Source: Martinezella tropici
Lineage (GTDB): Bacteria; Pseudomonadota; Alphaproteobacteria; Rhizobiales; Rhizobiaceae
Assembly: GCA_000799755.1 (NCBI GenBank)
Contig: JUHI01000002.1
Coordinates: 248,001 to 312,000 of the forward strand
Length of the DNA stretch: 64,000 nt
Direction of reading: 5' to 3'
Below the pieces are notes generated by a model. The model saw only the letters and a list, made by a program, of their open reading frames with translations, was not told the origin of the DNA and did no database searches. Positions 60,418-64,000 of the stretch are shown here, piece after piece (within the stretch, counting starts at the first letter, position 1; the number at the start of each line of letters is the position of its first letter). Position numbers and translations under genes: made by a program.

Positions 60418-61187
60418 CGCGCCGCCTCTTTTCCTTCAAGGCTGCGCCAGATCTCGCCGAAATCGCGGCGGGCGCGGGCGAGGCGTGACATGACAGTGCC
60501 GATCGGCGCATCGATAATGTCGGCGATCTCCTTGTAGGAAAGATCCTCAAGTTCGCGCAGGACCAGGATCTCGCGCATGGCATCGGGCAGCATGTTGATG
60601 ACCTCGCGCACGCGCTGCGTTTCCGACTTGCGGATAAAGGCTGCTTCCGGCGTATCCTCCTCGGAAGCAGGTTCGGCGGAGGGCGAACCTTCGTCCGTCT
60701 CCCGTTCGTCGGTCATCGGTTGTTCGTAGCGGGTCTTGCGACGTCCTTCCTGCAGCCAAGCATGGTAGCAATTGCGGACGATGGTAAATGTCCAGGCACG
60801 GGCATCGCCATCGCGAAAGCCGCCGAAGCCACGGTAGGCGCGCAGATATGCCTCCTGCACGATATCCTGTGCGGCATCGGCATCCCGGCTCAGGAAGCGC
60901 GCGAAATTATAGGCGGCGTCGAGATGCGGGAGGATCGTATGCTGGAAGCGACGCATGGTCTCATCGGGCGATGAGATTGCATGCTGCAGCGGTGCAGCTT
61001 TGGCCGAGGGCTCCGCCACCGTCATCAGGAGGATGCGTTTGATGGCTTTCGGCGCCGCGATGGCTGCCCGCAGGCGAGCCAGAAGCCGCGCCAGCCGGCG
61101 TATTGCGGTGTCCTGCGGCCAGCGCCATGTCCATGCCTGGAGCGGGTCACTGAGCGTCATCGAAGTCATCATTCGGGCGTCTGTCAT
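60414..61187 (-). CDS. ECF RNA polymerase sigma factor
   Basis: A protein of up to 257 residues. Sigma region 2 is around LDAAYNFARFLSRDADAAQDIVQEAYLRAYRG and region 4 around LPDAMREILVLRELEDLSYKEIADIIDAPIGTVMSRLARAR, both complete (broken here only as quotes of successive segments). Start ATG 61187 has GGGGA upstream and lies 65 bases inside the predicted transcript, giving an N-terminal extension of about 54 residues rich in Arg and Trp; ATG 61025 would give the usual 203 residues but has no ribosome binding site. It is followed by its anti-sigma gene and preceded by a copy of the promoter motif also found before the divergent operon. Confidence 0.9.
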   Translation of the reverse strand: MTDARMMTSMTLSDPLQAWTWRWPQDTAIRRLARLLARLRAAIAAPKAIKRILLMTVAEPSAKAAPLQHAISSPDETMRRFQHTILPHLDAAYNFARFLSRDADAAQDIVQEAYLRAYRGFGGFRDGDARAWTFTIVRNCYHAWLQEGRRKTRYEQPMTDERETDEGSPSAEPASEEDTPEAAFIRKSETQRVREVINMLPDAMREILVLRELEDLSYKEIADIIDAPIGTVMSRLARARRDFGEIWRSLEGKEAAR

Positions 61188-61259
61188 CGTGATCCCCGCA
61201 AAACGCCGATGTCGACTGTAAGCTTCGGATAGGGCGCTTGCAATGTTGTCTGAGAAGCT

Positions 61260-61287
61260 AGATCGCGCACGTGCGAGTTTTATTCCC
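61260..61287 (-). promoter_or_regulatory. ECF-type promoter of the sigma/anti-sigma operon
   Basis: On the minus strand GGGAATAA (61280-61287) is followed after exactly 14 bases by CGATCT (61260-61265). The same motif with the same spacing lies before the divergent operon. Transcription would start near 61252, upstream of ATG 61187, so the sigma factor is likely autoregulated. Confidence 0.75.
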
Positions 61288-61407
61288 GATCGCATGCAAA
61301 AAAATCGCCGATACCAGATGTCGAAGTCTGTGATGTCACCGCTTTAATCCATCTCGATAGAATAATTCCATATATATCAATGGCTTGATAAAAATCTCCC
61401 TCTGATG

Positions 61408-61435
61408 GGGAATAAGCGCCCATCGCCGTCGATCT
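61408..61435 (+). promoter_or_regulatory. ECF-type promoter of the MBL/TPR/DoxX operon
   Basis: GGGAATAA (61408-61415), 14 bases, then CGATCT (61430-61435). It matches the motif upstream of the sigma gene in both halves and spacing, and sits 77 bases before the MBL start, leaving a leader of about 70 bases. Confidence 0.75.
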
Positions 61436-61511
61436 TCTTCCTCAGTGGATGGCCGCTATCGCTTGCGACCTCCGCCTGGCCCGAAAGCCATAACCCTGAG
61501 GAGATATTGCG

Positions 61512-62486
61512 ATGTTTGATATGACCCGCCGCACCGTTCTCGGCACGGCTGTAGCTGCGGCAGCCTTCGGTCTGTCGTCGAAGCTCGAATTCATCCCGCA
61601 AGCCTTTGCCGCCACCCCGCTGGAGCCAACGGTCGGTTTCGACAAATACAAGGTCGGTTCGATCGAGGTCACGGCCATTTATGACGGCATCTGGCGCAAG
61701 CCCCACGATCCGGCCTTCATCAAGAATGCTTCCGTCGAAGACACCAAGGACGCGCTTTCCAAGGCCGGCCTTACCACGGACTTCATGCCCATTCCGCTGA
61801 CCGTCGTCGTTCTCGATATCGGCGGCCGCAAGATCATGATGGATGCCGGCTCGGGTGTCGGGCAGTGGCAAACCAATGCCACGCATCTGCCGGCCAACAT
61901 GGCCGCCGCCGGTATCGACTACAAGAAGATCGATACGATCATGATCTCGCATTTCCATCCCGACCATGTCTGGGGCCTGATGGAAAAGGGAACGAACGCG
62001 GCAATCTTCCCGAATGCCGAACTGATCGTCAACGCTGCCGAATACAATTGGTGGACCGATCCCGGCCGTGTCGACAAGCTGGCGGAAGGCCGCAAGGAAG
62101 CCGGCCGGCGCATTGCCTCCGTCTTCCCGACGTGGAAGAACTGGAAGCTGGTCGAGGATAATGCCGAAGTGGCGCCCGGCGTGCATATGCTGGCCGCCTA
62201 TGGCCATACGCCGGGGCACTCGGTCTTCCTCATCGATGGCGGCAGCGAGCAGCTGATGGTCTCGGCCGACATCATGTATGTGCCGGCGCTGCTTGCCCCC
62301 CATCCGGAATGGGAAGGCACTTACGATCAGGACGGCCCGATGGCCGTCACCACCCGCCGCAGGCTGATCGATCGCGTCATTGCCGACAAGATCAGGATCT
62401 GCGGATCGCATTTCCCGTTCCCAGGCTCCGGCACCTTCGTCAAGGACGGCAATGCCTACGGCTTTACCCCCACCATCCAGGCCTGA
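61512..62486 (+). CDS. Tat-exported metallo-beta-lactamase-fold hydrolase
   Basis: A 324-residue protein. The N-terminus MFDMTRRTVLGTAVAAAAFG is a twin-arginine signal (R6, R7), so it is exported folded. The zinc motif is complete: SHFHPDHVWG with H147, H149, D151 and H152, then a later GHTPGHS and SADIM. The layout resembles lactonases and other MBL hydrolases of small esters. ATG 61512 follows GAGGAG. It heads an operon with a TPR protein and DoxX under the ECF-type promoter. Substrate is unknown. Confidence 0.88.
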   Translation: MFDMTRRTVLGTAVAAAAFGLSSKLEFIPQAFAATPLEPTVGFDKYKVGSIEVTAIYDGIWRKPHDPAFIKNASVEDTKDALSKAGLTTDFMPIPLTVVVLDIGGRKIMMDAGSGVGQWQTNATHLPANMAAAGIDYKKIDTIMISHFHPDHVWGLMEKGTNAAIFPNAELIVNAAEYNWWTDPGRVDKLAEGRKEAGRRIASVFPTWKNWKLVEDNAEVAPGVHMLAAYGHTPGHSVFLIDGGSEQLMVSADIMYVPALLAPHPEWEGTYDQDGPMAVTTRRRLIDRVIADKIRICGSHFPFPGSGTFVKDGNAYGFTPTIQA

Positions 62487-62510
62487 GCGGCCAAAACAGG
62501 AGCAAGTACC

Positions 62511-62972
62511 ATGTTCAGACATGCCATTTTCGGGATCGCCGGCCTGTGCGCCGTCGCCATCCTGCCCGCCGCGACAGCAGGCGTTGCCTTCGCCGTCGAC
62601 AACATGGAATCGACTGACGCGCCGGACCTCACCTCGGTTCGCGCCAAGATCGATGCGAAGGATTATGCCGGTGCGCTCGCCGAGCTTCGCGATATCGCAG
62701 AGGAGCACCAGCAGGCCGATGTCTATAATCTGATGGGCTTCACCCTGCGCAAGACCGGCGATTTCAAGACCTCGCTCACCTACTACACCAAGGCCCTGGA
62801 ACTGCAGCCCGATCACAAGGGCGCGCACGAATATCTCGGCGAACTCTATGTCGAGACCGGCGACATGCCCAAGGCCCGGGAGCAGCTGGCAACGCTTGCC
62901 AAGCTTTGCCCGGCAGGCTGCGAGGAGCTTGAAGACCTGACCAAGGCGATCGCCGCAAAGGGCAACAACTAG
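62511..62972 (+). CDS. Exported tetratricopeptide-repeat protein
   Basis: A 153-residue protein with a signal peptide (about residues 1-28, ending AFA). Two to three TPR units follow, e.g. YAGALAELRDIAEEHQQAD and FKTSLTYYTKALELQPDHKG, then a CPAGC pair near the C-terminus that could form a disulfide or bind metal or heme-like ligands. It lies 24 bases after the MBL gene and is cotranscribed. It may scaffold the exported MBL hydrolase. Confidence 0.82.
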   Translation: MFRHAIFGIAGLCAVAILPAATAGVAFAVDNMESTDAPDLTSVRAKIDAKDYAGALAELRDIAEEHQQADVYNLMGFTLRKTGDFKTSLTYYTKALELQPDHKGAHEYLGELYVETGDMPKAREQLATLAKLCPAGCEELEDLTKAIAAKGNN

Positions 62973-63068
62973 CTCGCGGCTTCAACCGATCCGGCGGCAT
63001 TTCCATTCGATCAAGTCGGTGAGATGCCGCCGGACAGCCTGCGGATATTAATGGGAAGGAGATAGGCC

Positions 63069-63506
63069 ATGGAATTCGAAACGGAGAATGCCGTTCTCGT
63101 CAACTTGGCAGACATGGCCCTGTTGTTCGGCCGCCTGCTGCTGTCGTTGCTCTTTCTGGAGGAGGGCATCGAACTTGCCAGTAATTTCGATGGTGCGCTG
63201 GAGGCCATGGCCAAGCTCGGCGTCGCTGCGCCCATAGCAACCGCCACCATTCTGCTGCAGCTTTCAGCCGGGCTTGCGATTGCAATCGGGTTGATGACGC
63301 GATTGGCAGCATTTGGCCTCGGCCTGTTCTGCCTGTTGACGGCGACGCTCTTTCACACGAACTTCGCCAGCCACAACGAGTTGCTGCATTTCGAGAAGGA
63401 TCTGGCGATCGCGGGCGGGATGTTCGTGCTGATCGTTGCCGGCGGCGGAAAGCTCTCGGCGGATATGGTCGTCCGCCGTCATTGGAAGACGAGGCTCGTG
63501 GCTTGA
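63069..63506 (+). CDS. DoxX family membrane protein
   Basis: A 145-residue inner-membrane protein with four predicted helices at about residues 13-33, 52-77, 79-98 and 112-128, and the DoxX pattern GRLLLSLLFLEEGIELA and LQLSAGLAIAIGLMTRLAA. DoxX proteins are linked to thiol or quinone oxidation and oxidative stress. GAAGGAG precedes ATG 63069. It lies 96 bases after the TPR gene as the third gene of the ECF-controlled operon. Confidence 0.85.
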   Translation: MEFETENAVLVNLADMALLFGRLLLSLLFLEEGIELASNFDGALEAMAKLGVAAPIATATILLQLSAGLAIAIGLMTRLAAFGLGLFCLLTATLFHTNFASHNELLHFEKDLAIAGGMFVLIVAGGGKLSADMVVRRHWKTRLVA

Positions 63507-63567
63507 GCCCGTCGATCGTCCGGTGAGCTCACGCAAAGTGGGCTCACCGGAAACTTTTCCGTAAAGG

Positions 63568-64000
63568 TCAGGCGGCTTTCTTGAAGCTTGGAAGCGTCGC
63601 GAAGAGTTCCACCGACTTCAGCCGCGCCTCGATATTGTGGACCGGCATCGAAATGATGACTTCGTCGGCCCCGGTGTCCTTGATGAATTGCGAGAGCTTC
63701 GTCTCCGCCGTGGCGGGAGAGCCGACCACGGCATAACGCAGCGTATTTTCCACGTTCAGCTTTTCCATCGGCGTCCAGAAATCGTCCATGCGCTCAAGCG
63801 GGCGCGGGAAGGGGCCGCGCACGTTTCGCCGCAGGTTGACGAATTGCTGCTGTGCCGAGGTGAAGTGGTACTGCGCTTCCTTGTCCGTTTCCGCGACCGC
63901 GCCCATGACGCCGACCATGACATAGGGTTTTTCCAGTGTGGCCGAAGCGGTGAAGCGGTCGCGATAGATGGCGATGGCGTCCATCAGGGATTCCGGCGCA
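63568..64000 (-). CDS. Luciferase-like (LLM class) flavin-dependent oxidoreductase, C-terminal part
   Basis: The frame stays open to the window edge, so the gene's 5' part is missing. The visible 144 residues are the C-terminal part of a bacterial-luciferase-like monooxygenase: VMVGVMGAVAETDKEAQ, the helix with ENTLRYAVVGSPATAETKLSQF, and DTGADEVIISMPVHNIEARLKS, where the last strands of the TIM barrel are recognised. It uses reduced flavin; substrate is not known. Confidence 0.82.
   Translation of the reverse strand, partial: APESLMDAIAIYRDRFTASATLEKPYVMVGVMGAVAETDKEAQYHFTSAQQQFVNLRRNVRGPFPRPLERMDDFWTPMEKLNVENTLRYAVVGSPATAETKLSQFIKDTGADEVIISMPVHNIEARLKSVELFATLPSFKKAA

Noticed and set aside
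1..64000. CRISPR arrays, tRNA or rRNA genes, transposases, integrases
   Set aside because: Reading the spacers showed no regularly spaced direct repeats, no cloverleaf with T-loop consensus and no transposase or integrase motifs.

Overview
The window is a GC-rich stretch of chromosome from a Rhizobiales alphaproteobacterium, most likely Rhizobium or a close relative. The evidence is gene content and order: a GapR (DUF2312) gene, DUF1244, DUF1036 next to pyruvate kinase, rcdA with a DUF1192 gene, a pgk/gap/tkt cluster, zapA followed by 6S RNA, and an lpiA-atvA (mprF-acvB) pair. Cysteine-free L31 and L36 and copies of rhizobial-type intergenic repeats agree with this. I saw no rRNA, tRNA, CRISPR array, transposase, integrase or prophage gene. 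Most of the window reads as stable core chromosome with small accessory groups.

Layout. 1-2 kb: the end of a polysaccharide deacetylase gene, then a minus-strand group with CopC, a one-helix membrane protein and a DUF2946-like protein. 2-15 kb: amine oxidase, ilvE, two 3-hydroxyisobutyrate-dehydrogenase-like genes, nitronate monooxygenase, gapR, DUF1244, N-formylglutamate amidohydrolase, DUF1036-pyk, a LysE exporter, a threonine dehydratase-like gene, and a tautomerase/cupin/DUF4865 operon divergent from a LysR regulator. 16-31 kb: hydrolase, TPR protein, rpmJ, purE-purK, two divergent DUF465 genes, Nudix, ArsR, a ThiE-like gene with a Sel1-repeat gene, suhB, a MotA/TolQ-like plus OmpA-like pair, a YCII/ECF sigma pair, DUF1508, an ABC exporter and rpmE. 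31-38.5 kb: a TetM/OtrA-type ribosomal protection gene with an upstream ORF, rcdA, DUF1192, an MFS transporter, PhzF and a serine hydrolase. 38.5-46.6 kb: pgk, a cation/proton antiporter, gap, tkt, DUF4164, zapA and 6S RNA. 46.7-55.6 kb: ClC channel with a MarR regulator, ArsR with SRPBCC, lpiA-atvA and a HAD phosphatase. 55.7-64 kb: 5-formyl-THF cyclo-ligase, a YmdB-like phosphodiesterase, an MBL-fold protein, a lipoprotein, yebC, an anti-sigma/ECF sigma pair divergent from a Tat-exported MBL hydrolase, TPR and DoxX operon, and a partial luciferase-like oxidoreductase.

How genes work together. pyk, pgk, gap and tkt supply lower glycolysis and the pentose-phosphate/Calvin-type interconversions. 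purE and purK overlap and make one step of purine synthesis. zapA, rcdA and gapR concern division, the cell cycle and chromosome topology. lpiA and atvA make and break lysyl-phosphatidylglycerol. The strongest candidate for an undescribed system is the ECF sigma/anti-sigma module at 59.6-63.5 kb: the motif GGGAATAA-N14-CGATCT occurs once before the sigma gene and once before the divergent MBL/TPR/DoxX operon. Two other notable items are a 31-codon ORF with its own terminator between the DUF1192 gene and rcdA, and a 36-codon ORF with a strong ribosome binding site overlapping the start of the ribosomal protection gene.
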